Shown here piece after piece: positions 25,818 to 34,928 of a stretch of 55,672 nucleotides of DNA. Within the stretch, counting starts at the first letter, position 1. Each line of letters starts with the position of its first letter. The translations under genes were made by a program, and so were the position numbers. A model generated the notes under the pieces. It did no database searches and was not told where the DNA came from. It saw only the letters and a list, made by a program, of their open reading frames with translations. This DNA is from Spirochaetales bacterium. GTDB lineage: Bacteria > Spirochaetota > Leptospiria > Leptospirales > Leptonemataceae. The stretch covers positions 1-55,672 of the forward strand of contig JACKOY010000026.1 in the NCBI GenBank assembly GCA_024233935.1. Direction: 5' to 3'.

Positions 25818-26715
25818 GCTTAATCTGGGCCGCGCGCTTCAGTTCCACCATCGGTTTGGTAAACTCCCGAAGGCGGAAATCCCTATCGACCCGGCTTTCC
25901 ATGGTCCGTAGCGTGTCCCTGACGTAGCGCAGGTCCTTCTCGGCCGCCAGCTTCCCGGTCTTTATGAGCCATGCAACCTTGTCGAACTCGTACTTGCGAA
26001 AGTGGATTCGGAGCAGGAACTCTACACCGAACTTCTGAACCGCGTCACCCCAGCGTCCGCTTTGATCCATCTGCTGGATTTCCTGAACGGCATCAGTATC
26101 CACTGCTCGCAGGGGAGCAGTGGGTGTCCTGGGACTTGCCGGAGGGGGATCGAAGTCGCCTTCACTAAGGGACGGCGTCTCGGTGTCCGGGTTGCCGCCC
26201 GGCATAAGCTCCATGAGCTTGCGGCTTTTCCAGGTGTCCGTGTACTGTTCAAACTCGTTCACAAGGATATGTTCGAACTGCTGTAGCATGACCGCCATGT
26301 TCAGGGCACGACCGAGGGGGGTATTGTTGAAACTGCGCGCCCGCGGGAGCAACTCCCGAATAATCGTCGTTGCCTGTTTGCGTTGGTAGAATTGTTGTTC
26401 GTACGATTGCTCCAGCTCACTGGTGGCGCGCGCCCGCAGATTCCGCAGGACGACGGGTTCCGTCACGATATATCCTTCGACACCCGGTATCATAAGTGCC
26501 TCGTCGGGTTCGACCAGGGTCATCGCGAAAAGGAAATGTGCCTCTTCAAGCATTCGCAGGAAGTCCATGCACTGCTTTTCGGAATTGCAGATATTGGACA
26601 GATGGCGGCGGTAGATGTCTTCGGAAGTTGGAATTGGATCCAGCTTACCGGATTTATCGAGATGGATCTCACGGATACGCTTCACGATATCCATGAGGAT
26701 TGTCTTGTCAGACAT
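25759..26715 (-). CDS. Hypothetical cytoplasmic protein, helical
   Basis: The 318-residue protein is largely helical. It has no signal peptide or transmembrane segment, and a Pro/Asp-rich linker lies at about 175-205. No recognised family. It lies 5 bp downstream of the secreted 507-codon gene at 26721, so the two are probably one operon. It is convergent with the MAF gene and overlaps its last 59 bp. Likely taxon-restricted; the normal composition and clear ATG make it a real gene. Confidence 0.7.
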   Translation of the reverse strand: MSDKTILMDIVKRIREIHLDKSGKLDPIPTSEDIYRRHLSNICNSEKQCMDFLRMLEEAHFLFAMTLVEPDEALMIPGVEGYIVTEPVVLRNLRARATSELEQSYEQQFYQRKQATTIIRELLPRARSFNNTPLGRALNMAVMLQQFEHILVNEFEQYTDTWKSRKLMELMPGGNPDTETPSLSEGDFDPPPASPRTPTAPLRAVDTDAVQEIQQMDQSGRWGDAVQKFGVEFLLRIHFRKYEFDKVAWLIKTGKLAAEKDLRYVRDTLRTMESRVDRDFRLREFTKPMVELKRAAQIKLNRIHQLRKSAVTDEDGTV

Positions 26716-26720
26716 GATAT

Positions 26721-28217
26721 CTAATGATCAGGAGTGGTTTCCTGGCCGAGAGACTCGGCCTCCTCCGCCGGCGAAGGATAGGATTGTCTGCTCAACTGTT
26801 CCTCCGTTTCGATCCAGCTCTCCAGATCGCCACTCCGTGAAGCGTCCCCCGTGTATTCGGTCAACTTTTCCTCCGTGCCACGAAAGGCGATCTCGACCAG
26901 GCTCTTGATGAGTTCCTGCACCTCGGGCTCGCGATTGTTGTATATCGCAATCACGTTTGGCAGTTCGGGGCGCCCCCAGTTAAAGCCACCCGCCTCGCTG
27001 ACCAGGAAGGTTTCCGTAATTCGGTCACCGTCTGCATCGATGGCTGTATAGTGGGTTCCGTCGTTAGCGATGATATCGACCCGGCGGTACCAGAGAACAT
27101 CTTCCCCGCCACCTTCGGACGATGCGGCGGCGTCGGTGGCGTCTCCCTGCTCTGCGGATCCGGGAGCAGTTGTGTGGCTCTCACCACCTTCCCGTGCATA
27201 CGAAAGGATAGCCCGGTTTCGAAAAATGCGGGCATTAAACTGCTCTGGCTCTGAGAGCAGGTCTGTATACTGACTCACAAACCGGCGTATGTGTCGGTCC
27301 CGCAGGCGCTTGTAAAAGTCGGTGAAGTTCGTGGAAACCCACGCCTCTTCTTCCGGCATGTCGATATTTTCAACATTCACGGTGCGCAACCGCGCGTTGG
27401 CGATCATGAGGTAGTCCGGCGCTCCATCGAGGCGGTTTACATAAAAATTGTAGTCCTTGAAGAGGGGCGGCCGCTCCGAGAGTTGCATTTCTTCGGGCTC
27501 GGAGCCGGACGAGGCATCAGCCGCGGGTGTTGCCGTGCCCGCCGCCTGGTTCTGGTCCTCGGTTAATTTGCGTCGAACGACGTTGCGGATCAACGCCTCT
27601 CGCACCTGCACCTTTTCCTCGAGTTCCTTTATGAGGTCGCGCTGTCTTGCGTACTCGGCCGAATACGTTCCGTACTGGCGCTCGAGCTGGCCGAGATAAC
27701 CACGGGCCCGCACCAGATTGCCGTATTCGGTGCGCAGAATTGGATCATGATGGCGCATGTGCGAGATAATGTCGTTTTGTAGACGGATAATGCTGGGGTG
27801 GGTGGGTGCAAGATAGCGACGCAGGCGTTCGACTTCGCGCTGGCGCTCACTCAGATACAGAATCATGCGCGTCTCCTGCTCCCAATCCTGTTGCCGATTC
27901 CAATAGGTTCGCTTGCGTTCGGTCAGAAGTTCCGGCGGCTCGTACCCATCCTTCAGCAGGTACACGCGTTCGTCGGTGATCACCAGGAGCGTGGCCTGCG
28001 AGTTATCCCGCTGATAGTCCGCTCCGGAAATCCACTGATCGTCGTTGTCGAGCATGTTAAAGCTGTGAAAAACAATACGATCCAGGTTCAGCTGATTGAT
28101 GTTGGAGAGTTCCATCGAATGCTGAAAAAGGCCGGGGGTAAACTCTTCACGAACGCTGGCGCCCACGGTCGTGGCGAAGCCAATCAGGCAGATCATCAAC
28201 AGCACTTTACGGGACAT
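26721..28217 (-). CDS. Large secreted hypothetical protein with coiled coil
   Basis: From ATG 28217 (MSRKVLLMICLIGFATTVGASV) the 498-residue protein has a signal peptide with cleavage-like GAS, then a mixed domain. A coiled coil rich in Glu/Arg lies at about 115-215 (RQREVERLRRY, LIKELEEKVQVREAL), followed by low-complexity Ala/Ser/Glu linkers near 225-245 and 350-380. A domain with TAIDADGDRITETF follows, a calcium-loop-like acidic turn. Its tail is acidic. No family recognised. It is the first gene of a pair with 25759 and is likely an envelope or periplasmic protein. Confidence 0.7.
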   Translation of the reverse strand: MSRKVLLMICLIGFATTVGASVREEFTPGLFQHSMELSNINQLNLDRIVFHSFNMLDNDDQWISGADYQRDNSQATLLVITDERVYLLKDGYEPPELLTERKRTYWNRQQDWEQETRMILYLSERQREVERLRRYLAPTHPSIIRLQNDIISHMRHHDPILRTEYGNLVRARGYLGQLERQYGTYSAEYARQRDLIKELEEKVQVREALIRNVVRRKLTEDQNQAAGTATPAADASSGSEPEEMQLSERPPLFKDYNFYVNRLDGAPDYLMIANARLRTVNVENIDMPEEEAWVSTNFTDFYKRLRDRHIRRFVSQYTDLLSEPEQFNARIFRNRAILSYAREGGESHTTAPGSAEQGDATDAAASSEGGGEDVLWYRRVDIIANDGTHYTAIDADGDRITETFLVSEAGGFNWGRPELPNVIAIYNNREPEVQELIKSLVEIAFRGTEEKLTEYTGDASRSGDLESWIETEEQLSRQSYPSPAEEAESLGQETTPDH

Positions 28218-28297
28218 AAGCGTAACTCCACAGAACTTCAACACATAGTTTGGCGCGCTACGTCTTGTACGTCAAAGAAATTCGGCGGGCAGGCGGC

Positions 28298-29041
28298 TCA
28301 GGGAACGAGACCCATTTTTTTAAAAAAACCGCGAATCTGATTCAAGTCTTCGGGTGTGTCTACCGCCGGAAGGGCATCCTCGACGAGGTGCACGCCGATG
28401 TGAAAATCGTTTTCGAGTGGCCTGAGTTGCTCAAGCGATTCCGTTCGTTCAAGGATGGACGTGGGAAGCGTATGAAATCTGAGCAGAAAGTCGCGCTGGT
28501 ATGCGTAAATGCCCAGATGAAGATAGACGGGATGCTCAATTTTATTTCGCGGGAACGGCAGTAGAGAACGCGAGAAGTACAGGGCGCGCCCCGATTTGCT
28601 CAGAATCACTTTGACACGGTCCGGCACAAGGGGGTCCTCTTCGGGACGGAAGGGCCGCGCCGCGGTGGTGACGGACCACTCGGGGTGCTTTAGTTTGAGC
28701 TGCACGACTCCGCTTATCAGAGCGGGATCGATGCCGGGCTCGTCTCCCTGGATGTTTACCAGGATTTCATGGTCAGGGTAGTATTCCGCAACTTCCGTAA
28801 GCCGGTCCGTTCCCGATTCGTGCTGGTCCGACGTGAGCAAAACCTCACCCCCAAAGTTCTTTACTGCCTCGCGGATACGCTCGTCGTCGGTCGCGACTAC
28901 GACCAGGTCCAAATCGCTGCAACGGGATGCGGCCTCGTAGACCCACTGGACCATGGGCTTATCCCCAATGGTCGCGAGGGGCTTACCTGGGAATCTAGTG
29001 GAGGCGTAGCGCGCCGGTATGGCACCGATCACCTTGGGCAT
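28298..29041 (-). CDS. kdsB: 3-deoxy-manno-octulosonate cytidylyltransferase
   Basis: KdsB activates Kdo with CTP to CMP-Kdo for LPS inner core synthesis in the cytoplasm. The 247-residue protein begins PKVIGAIPARYASTRFPGKPL, the nucleotide-binding start of the family. It also has VVVATDDERI, LTSDQHESGTDRL and VNIQGDEP, the sugar-nucleotide and metal sites. ATG 29041 is preferred over an in-frame TTG at 29047. It is the last gene of the queuosine operon (30 bp after queC), a location without an obvious functional link. Confidence 0.95.
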   Translation of the reverse strand: MPKVIGAIPARYASTRFPGKPLATIGDKPMVQWVYEAASRCSDLDLVVVATDDERIREAVKNFGGEVLLTSDQHESGTDRLTEVAEYYPDHEILVNIQGDEPGIDPALISGVVQLKLKHPEWSVTTAARPFRPEEDPLVPDRVKVILSKSGRALYFSRSLLPFPRNKIEHPVYLHLGIYAYQRDFLLRFHTLPTSILERTESLEQLRPLENDFHIGVHLVEDALPAVDTPEDLNQIRGFFKKMGLVP

Positions 29042-29071
29042 ATCCAACCCCCGGTCGGGGCGACCTCGCTG

Positions 29072-29755
29072 TCAATTGTTCTCTGAGCGCAAGGGGTCGA
29101 TTAGTCCGGCCTCGGCGAAGCCGCGGGCGCGAAGACCACAGCTATCACACTGACCGCACGGACGGCCGGTCGAATCGGGATCGTAACAGCTGGACGTCAG
29201 CCCGTAATCAACGCCCAGAGCAGTGCCGGCCCGAATGATCGAAGCCTTGGTCATATGCATCAAAGGTGCGTGGATGCGCATGGGCTGGCGCTCGACCGCA
29301 CTCTTGAGTCCGAGGTTCGCCATACTCTCATAGGCCCGGATAAACTCCGGGCGGCAATCCGGATAGCCAGAGTAGTCGGTTGCGTTCACCCCAAGGAAAA
29401 CGTCGTGAACGCCGTTCGACTCCGCGAGCGCCAGACCATACGAAAGAAAGAGAATGTTTCGTGCGGGAACGTACGTGATCGGGATGCCCTCACCTAGTCC
29501 GTGTGTCCGGGGAACCGGGATTGCCGGATCCGTAAGCGCGGAGCCAGAGAAAACGCCCAGATCTATTCTGACCGTCGTGTGCTTCGCGTTGCAGTGTTCC
29601 GCCAGGCGCGCAGCTCGGTCCAGCTCAATGCGATGCCGCTGCTGGTAGTCGAAGGAAAGCGCGTGCAACGAGAAGCCCTGATCACGCGCCATATAAAGCA
29701 CTGTGGCGGAGTCCAGTCCACCGCTGAGCAGAACGATGGCAGCACCAGAGGGCAC
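29072..29755 (-). CDS. queC: 7-cyano-7-deazaguanine synthase
   Basis: QueC converts 7-carboxy-7-deazaguanine to preQ0 with ATP and ammonia. The 227-residue protein carries the PP-loop LLSGGLDSATVL at 9-20, the SFDYQQRH segment, and the four zinc Cys near the C terminus (CYDPDSTGRPCGQCDSCG). It lies directly after queD, with adjacent stop and start (29756/29755). Together with queE, queD and queC this operon makes preQ0 from GTP products; folE and queF or tgt are not in the window. Confidence 0.96.
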   Translation of the reverse strand: MPSGAAIVLLSGGLDSATVLYMARDQGFSLHALSFDYQQRHRIELDRAARLAEHCNAKHTTVRIDLGVFSGSALTDPAIPVPRTHGLGEGIPITYVPARNILFLSYGLALAESNGVHDVFLGVNATDYSGYPDCRPEFIRAYESMANLGLKSAVERQPMRIHAPLMHMTKASIIRAGTALGVDYGLTSSCYDPDSTGRPCGQCDSCGLRARGFAEAGLIDPLRSENN

Positions 29756-30118
29756 TCAGGTACCCCGATAGATACAAGATGAGGTGCAGGTCTCGGAAAC
29801 TTCAATCTCGCACAGGTCTGGCAGGAGCGGTTTAATGCGTGACCACAACCAAATCGCCAGCTGTTCGCTCGTCGGATTTTCGAGGCCTTTGATATCGTTC
29901 AGGTAGCGGTGGTCCAGCTCGTTGGTGACCAGTGGTTGAACGATGCCGGTGATCTCGCCGAAGTCCATAAGCCAGCCAGTTTCCGGAGACACCTCGCCGC
30001 GCACCCTGACTTTAAAACGGAAGGAATGTCCGTGCAAGCGACGGCATTTGTGGCCTTCGGGCACTCGTGGCAGCAAATGCGCGGCCTCGAAGCCGAAGCG
30101 TTTTGTGATCTCGACCAT
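29756..30118 (-). CDS. queD: 6-carboxy-5,6,7,8-tetrahydropterin synthase
   Basis: QueD makes carboxy-tetrahydropterin from dihydroneopterin triphosphate. The 120-residue protein has zinc ligands in FEAAHLLP and HGHSFRFKV, catalytic Cys in GHKCRRLHG, the catalytic DHRYLND and the ETCTSSC end. The size is normal. It lies 6 bp from queE and abuts queC. Confidence 0.95.
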   Translation of the reverse strand: MVEITKRFGFEAAHLLPRVPEGHKCRRLHGHSFRFKVRVRGEVSPETGWLMDFGEITGIVQPLVTNELDHRYLNDIKGLENPTSEQLAIWLWSRIKPLLPDLCEIEVSETCTSSCIYRGT

Positions 30119-30124
30119 GAACGA

Positions 30125-30802
30125 TCAAACTCCGATAGCTGCGGGACCCCAGATATACTTGTGAAGCTGCGTCTGAAGCCGCGCCTGAATGCCCGATTGC
30201 AAAAGCCAGGCCGCGAGATCGGCCAATTCCAGTTGCCCCCATACAGGCGAAAAGAGCAGTCCGGCTGTTCGCTCCAATTTGTAGTGCTCAATGTAATGTC
30301 GCGCCACCCGAAAGTCTTCGAAATCTCCAACGACGAACTTGATCTCGTCGCTTTGCTTGAGCAATGGAAAATTTTCGGCGAAGGCATGTTGCGATTCGCC
30401 GGAGCCAGGTAGCTTAATGTCCATGACGATGTGAGTCTCGTCCGGCACGTCTTTCAGGGATAAATGCCCCCCTGTCTCGAGGATGACCTTTTTTAAGAAC
30501 GGTGTCCGGGCCAGCGTTCGGCATAGATCCAGGGTGGCGGTTCTTTGCAGCAGCGGTTCACCACCCGTTAGCTGGATAAGACGCACGTGGGAAGGCACCA
30601 GCGCCAGAAGTGCGTCGCGGGCAATCCATTGCCCGCCGGAAAGCGCGTGAGGCGTATCGCACCAGCTGCAGCGCAAGTCGCAGCCGCCGGTTCTTATGAA
30701 AAAGCAGGGCAGGCCTGTATGCGCGCCCTCCCCCTGCAGGGAGGTGTAGGTTTCCGAAAGGCGCAGGAAACGTTCGGTCGGGCGTTCCATACTGAAGTCC
30801 AT
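30125..30802 (-). CDS. queE: 7-carboxy-7-deazaguanine synthase (radical SAM)
   Basis: QueE ring-contracts carboxy-tetrahydropterin to 7-carboxy-7-deazaguanine. The 225-residue protein has SLQGEGAHTG, then the [4Fe-4S] cysteines C41, C45 and C48 in CDLRCSWCDT, the classical CX3CX2C. LTGGEPLLQ and KFVVGDFED match the family as well. It heads the queE-queD-queC-kdsB operon. The 164 bp upstream contain no recognisable preQ1 riboswitch. Confidence 0.95.
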   Translation of the reverse strand: MDFSMERPTERFLRLSETYTSLQGEGAHTGLPCFFIRTGGCDLRCSWCDTPHALSGGQWIARDALLALVPSHVRLIQLTGGEPLLQRTATLDLCRTLARTPFLKKVILETGGHLSLKDVPDETHIVMDIKLPGSGESQHAFAENFPLLKQSDEIKFVVGDFEDFRVARHYIEHYKLERTAGLLFSPVWGQLELADLAAWLLQSGIQARLQTQLHKYIWGPAAIGV

Positions 30803-30966
30803 GAAAATCGAAACGAATACCAGGTCAGTTGAATTTCAGCCGCCCTGATGCCCGGAAGCGACATAACAGACAAAATGCTTCTTTTTGCGTGGTTGGGCAA
30901 CCAGAGTGCCGATCGGTGCAAGCCCGGAATCTAAGGCGGGACCACATCATGGCCCGATCATGAAAC

Positions 30967-32196
30967 GTGAGGCACGGTCCAGGCAGACGGACCGCCCGGG
31001 ACCCCTGGGCGAATAAGCCGGCGCTATCCCGGTCGGGCAGCATAGCCACCGACCTCCGAAGCCTGCTGGACCATTACTCAGCGGGAAAACCGGGCGGCGC
31101 CTGGTGGGCGGCCCGGGGAGAGAACCCGGCTCTTGTTGCCGGCGAGCCCTTGTGCGGGCCGGCATTTGCGTCGCGCATCATGAACGAGACGCAGGCACGA
31201 GCATTGCGAGGGATCCGGATCCACTTGCCCGTTTTTGGGATGTGTGTGGGCCTGCGAGTGGATGCAGAAGCGCAGGGTTCCGCGCTTCTCCTGACGGCCG
31301 TTGAGGTCAACCGGCAGCCCTCGCTGACCTGCCTTGCCGCCCACGCCGAGAGGTTATCCCATGAATGGAGATCAAAGCAGCGCAGCCTGGCCGGTGAAAA
31401 TCTACCTCTGTTTCCCGATCTGGAACCCGAGCGCGTCGCACAACCGCGGGAAAGGCGACGTCGGGCGGTCGACCGGGAACTTGATCAATTAAGGGACCGA
31501 CTAAACCAGCAGTCGAACAGTGTTGCTCGCATCGTACACGATTTGCGCCATCCCATTGCACAACTGAACCTTCTGTGCGACAACTATTTGCAGCGCCGTC
31601 CGGGTTCCGCGCTGCATCTGCGCCAGATGAAGTCCGATCTGGAAGCTGCCCGGCGTCAGTTGATTCTCCTCGAAAGCCTCACCCACGACATCGTACACCT
31701 GAGCACCGGGACGGCGGTAAACCCGGCCCCGCGACAACGACCCCTGAAAATCTGGCGGGACGTGATGCAACTGCACTCTGCCGTGATCGCGCGCAAGCGC
31801 CTCCGCCTGCACTCTGTCCTCCCCTCTGAAGATCCCCCCGCGTCCGAGGCGGGGGCTGCGCTGCACCGGATCCTCTACAATCTACTGGCCAACGCGGTGC
31901 GATTCTCGCCCGAAGGCTCCGACCTGTACTGTGAGGTGACCCGGGAAGGCCAAACACTTGCCTTTTCTATTGAAGACTCCGGTCCGGGACCAGGAAGCGA
32001 TGTCAGCATCTTTGAGTTGTCGCGCAGAAATATCGGCCGCAGTGGAGGGGGCTGGGGCATTGGTCTGGCTTCGGCGCTGGAGCAGGCCTACAAGATCGGA
32101 GCTCATCTGAGCGTGACGGCCGGTCGACGAGGGACGGGCGCAAATTTTTTGCTTGTACTCCCGCTGGAATCGTGCCAGGATTCCGATGCGTCATGA
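30967..32196 (+). CDS. Sensor histidine kinase without membrane segments
   Basis: The 409-residue protein has a phosphoacceptor H191 in VHDLRHPIAQL. Its HATPase domain has N-box NLLANAV (305-311), G1 EDSGPGPG (336-343) and G2 GGGWGIGL (360-367). The first 170 residues are a putative sensor region with no transmembrane segment, followed by an Arg/Glu-rich helix. The start is GTG 30967, but the first 25 residues look unnatural, so the real start may be further downstream. It overlaps a small gene at 32193 by ATGA. The cognate regulator is not adjacent. Confidence 0.85.
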   Translation: MRHGPGRRTARDPWANKPALSRSGSIATDLRSLLDHYSAGKPGGAWWAARGENPALVAGEPLCGPAFASRIMNETQARALRGIRIHLPVFGMCVGLRVDAEAQGSALLLTAVEVNRQPSLTCLAAHAERLSHEWRSKQRSLAGENLPLFPDLEPERVAQPRERRRRAVDRELDQLRDRLNQQSNSVARIVHDLRHPIAQLNLLCDNYLQRRPGSALHLRQMKSDLEAARRQLILLESLTHDIVHLSTGTAVNPAPRQRPLKIWRDVMQLHSAVIARKRLRLHSVLPSEDPPASEAGAALHRILYNLLANAVRFSPEGSDLYCEVTREGQTLAFSIEDSGPGPGSDVSIFELSRRNIGRSGGGWGIGLASALEQAYKIGAHLSVTAGRRGTGANFLLVLPLESCQDSDAS

Positions 32197-32444
32197 TCCT
32201 GCTGAGAAATCGGACCGGGCCACGAACCGGCGCCCAGATTCGCTACGAATATGGAAGCGATTTGTTCGGCTATTGGTACCTGGATATTGTGCGGACCCGC
32301 AAACATCGGGCCACCAGTGTACGGCGGCTTGTCTTTGACAATCCCCGTGACTTTATCTGCCTGCTGGACCTTGACCTGGACCGCAAGGAGACGCTGAATT
32401 ACTTCCCGGTCGACGAATTGATGTCCGGCTCCTCTGCGGGCTGA
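32193..32444 (+). CDS. Small protein coupled to the histidine kinase, unknown
   Basis: The 83-residue protein starts at an ATG overlapping the kinase stop (ATGA). It has basic beta-like segments (QIRYEYGSDLFGYWYLDIV, RRLVFDNPRDFICLLDL). No recognised family; it may bind the kinase or its signal. Its last 46 bases overlap the 3' end of xseA on the other strand. Coupling supports a real gene. Confidence 0.55.
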   Translation: MILLRNRTGPRTGAQIRYEYGSDLFGYWYLDIVRTRKHRATSVRRLVFDNPRDFICLLDLDLDRKETLNYFPVDELMSGSSAG

Positions 32445-33763
32445 GCAGACTCGACGCGCACGAGCAGACGACCACGGCGCAGCAGCACTTCCAGGGTTTG
32501 ATTCTCACTCACGGAGGCCGCATCGCGGACGACTGCCTTGTTCTGGTCGCGAACGACGGCGAAACCGCGGCCCAGCACACCCAAAGGACTGAGGGCAAGT
32601 AGCCGCTCGTTTTGGGCGCCGAAGCGGGCCTTTGCGCGGTGTAACCGCCGTTCAAAAAAGACCGGCAGCATTACTGCGCGATTCTGTAGCGTGCGCGTTG
32701 CCGCCGAGAGCGTGCCGGCAGATGCCAGGGTCAATTGCCGGATCAATCGATCCAGGCCCTGCCAGTGTGGTTCGAACAGAGAAAGCGGATTGGCAAAGAC
32801 TCGACTCCGAAAGACTCGCTTGAGGCGGGCCTGCTCGGTAGTGTGGCGGGTGCGCAGGGCCAGGCGCATTCGAGCGCCGGCCTCGCTGAGAATCTCCTGA
32901 AGTCCGATGACGTCGGGAACCACCGCTTCGGCGGCCGAACCTGGTGTGGGGGCCGCGAGATCGGCCGCCAGATCCGAGAGGGGATGATCGATATCGTGCC
33001 CCACGGCAGACACAATTGGCAGACGGGAGGCCGCAAAAGCGCGCACAACACGCTCGTCGTTAAAGGCGAGAAGATCTTCAAAGGAGCCTCCTCCGCGGCC
33101 GGCGATGATGACATCGACCCCGAAACGTGGTTCGTTGAGCAGGCCAATGGCCTGAACAATGGAAAGGGCGGCTGCTTCTCCCTGGACCCGGCAGGGCGCG
33201 AGCAGGATGTTCACCGAGGGATATCTTCGACGTGCAGTTCGAATGATGTCCTTGATTGCGGCCCCGGTGGAGGCCGTGGCAACGCCGATGGTGAGGGGCA
33301 ACGCCGGCGGAAGCCGCTTCCGGGTTGCATCAAAGAGACCCTCGGCATGCAACTTCTGTTTCAGAGCTTCGATTTGCAGGCGAATTTGACCTTCACCTGC
33401 CAGCATAACCCGGCCTACGTTAATCTGGTATTCGCCGCGCGCCATGTAGAGCGATATGGAGCCCGCGACGACAATTTTGTTGCCGTTGGCAAGTCGGATG
33501 CTCTTGAAGCGCTGGTTGTTGGCGCGAAAGAACGTGCACCGAATCGTCGAGTCGTTGTCTTTCAGGCTGAAGTAAATGTGGCCACTCGTGTGGTAATTGA
33601 CATTTGATACTTCCCCCTCCACGAATACGGCGCGCAGGCGTTCTTCAGACAAAAGCCGGTCACGAACAATTTGGTTAACCTGCGTGACACTCAAACGCAA
33701 GGGCGCGCGGCTCTCTGCGTTCAGGTCGACGCTGGAGGTTTCGGGTGGGGTTGAGAATCCCAT
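32399..33763 (-). CDS. xseA: Exodeoxyribonuclease VII large subunit
   Basis: XseA with XseB degrades single-stranded DNA to short pieces. The 454-residue protein has the N-terminal OB domain (LSVTQVNQIVRDRLLSEERL, VFVEGEVSNVNYHTSGHIYFSLKD), the catalytic region (GVATASTGAAIKDIIRTARRRYP, IIAGRGGGSFEDLLAFNDE, SAVGHDIDHPLSD) and a helical C-terminal arm. No xseB is adjacent. The start is inside the coding end of the AI-2E-type permease gene (43-bp overlap). It converges with the small gene 32193. Confidence 0.95.
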   Translation of the reverse strand: MGFSTPPETSSVDLNAESRAPLRLSVTQVNQIVRDRLLSEERLRAVFVEGEVSNVNYHTSGHIYFSLKDNDSTIRCTFFRANNQRFKSIRLANGNKIVVAGSISLYMARGEYQINVGRVMLAGEGQIRLQIEALKQKLHAEGLFDATRKRLPPALPLTIGVATASTGAAIKDIIRTARRRYPSVNILLAPCRVQGEAAALSIVQAIGLLNEPRFGVDVIIAGRGGGSFEDLLAFNDERVVRAFAASRLPIVSAVGHDIDHPLSDLAADLAAPTPGSAAEAVVPDVIGLQEILSEAGARMRLALRTRHTTEQARLKRVFRSRVFANPLSLFEPHWQGLDRLIRQLTLASAGTLSAATRTLQNRAVMLPVFFERRLHRAKARFGAQNERLLALSPLGVLGRGFAVVRDQNKAVVRDAASVSENQTLEVLLRRGRLLVRVESAQPAEEPDINSSTGK

Positions 33764-34905
33764 ATGTGGTAAATGCTCCAGATGGTCATGAACAGGGTAA
33801 CAAAAAGCGGACCGAGCACGACGCCGCTGGGACCAAATTCGGCGATTCCTCCGAGTATGGCAAGGAACAGAAAGAGGGGATGCATGCCCAGCTTCCGGTC
33901 CATCAGTTTGGGCTTAAATATGTTTTCAAGAATCAGATACGCAGACAATCCGAAAATCGCAATGAAAAGCGCGAGGCCGTAGCTTTCCTCAACGAGCGCG
34001 AGATACAACATCGCCGGGAACCACACAAAAGCAGTGCCGATGACTGGAATTAGCGAAAAGATCCCGGCGATGAAACCGTAAACCGCGGCGTTCGAGAAAC
34101 CACAAATCGTCAGACCCAGACCAACCGCCGTTCCCTGGAGAATGGAAACGAACACGTTGCCCCGAAGGACGGTCGTGATCAGGTCCCGCATGCGCGTGAC
34201 GAATCGCTCCGTCAACTCCTGCGGGAAGGGGAGCGCCTGCTCCAGGAATTCATAAAAGAGCGGCCCGTCCCGAAAAAGAAAGAAAAGTATGATCAGCCCC
34301 AGCAAGAGGTTAAAAAGCAAACCGAGCGTTAGGGTCAGACTGCCCTTGACGATGACAAAGACGCCCCCGACCCAGCTTCCGATGCTATCGGTATCAAGAA
34401 AACGCGTATAGCCGGACCCGATCTCCTGGAGGGAGCTGTGCAGATCGACCCAGAAGAATGGACTGGATGTGAGAAAATCCGTGAGCAGGGGAAAGCGTTG
34501 CAGGGTAAACACCAGCCGCTCGCCGGTCAGCGAATCCCGCGTAAGTATGACCAGATCGTACACCTGAGAGATCAAATGGCGCACGAGCAACGCGGTCGGC
34601 GCTACAATCGCAAGAATGACGAGCAGAGTCGTCAAAAGCGCCGCCAGGTTGCGGTTCCCACGGCACAGTCGCGTCAGGTATTTGTTTACTGGAATAAAAC
34701 CGACATAGACGAGGAGCGCGAAGAAAGTAGGCCAGGCATACGAACGATAGACCAAGAAGACGAGCAGACTTGCGCCAATCAGGAGCAACGCTGCCAGGTA
34801 AGGAACGATGCGATCCTTGTGCAACGTGCGGATGCCGACCGGTAATTCTTTCGGCGGCGCCTTGGGAATCTGGTCGGCTTTGGGTTCGGATTCCTGGGAG
34901 TCCAA
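33721..34905 (-). CDS. AI-2E family (PerM-type) transporter
   Basis: The 394-residue membrane protein has about eight hydrophobic segments and the family signatures IPVIGTAFVWFPAMLYL and KLGMHPLFLFLAILGGI near the C terminus, with a soluble stretch at about 130-190. Family members are proposed exporters of AI-2 or of ions or metabolites; the substrate cannot be told. The 3' end overlaps the xseA start by 43 bp, so the two are probably co-transcribed. Confidence 0.85.
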   Translation of the reverse strand: MDSQESEPKADQIPKAPPKELPVGIRTLHKDRIVPYLAALLLIGASLLVFLVYRSYAWPTFFALLVYVGFIPVNKYLTRLCRGNRNLAALLTTLLVILAIVAPTALLVRHLISQVYDLVILTRDSLTGERLVFTLQRFPLLTDFLTSSPFFWVDLHSSLQEIGSGYTRFLDTDSIGSWVGGVFVIVKGSLTLTLGLLFNLLLGLIILFFLFRDGPLFYEFLEQALPFPQELTERFVTRMRDLITTVLRGNVFVSILQGTAVGLGLTICGFSNAAVYGFIAGIFSLIPVIGTAFVWFPAMLYLALVEESYGLALFIAIFGLSAYLILENIFKPKLMDRKLGMHPLFLFLAILGGIAEFGPSGVVLGPLFVTLFMTIWSIYHIWDSQPHPKPPAST

Positions 34906-34928
34906 TGGAGGATCCGGGCTCAGAACGC

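Noticed and set aside
30803..30966. preQ1 riboswitch upstream of queE
   Set aside because: The minus-strand leader lacks a short hairpin followed by the A-rich tail needed for the preQ1 fold; no match by eye.
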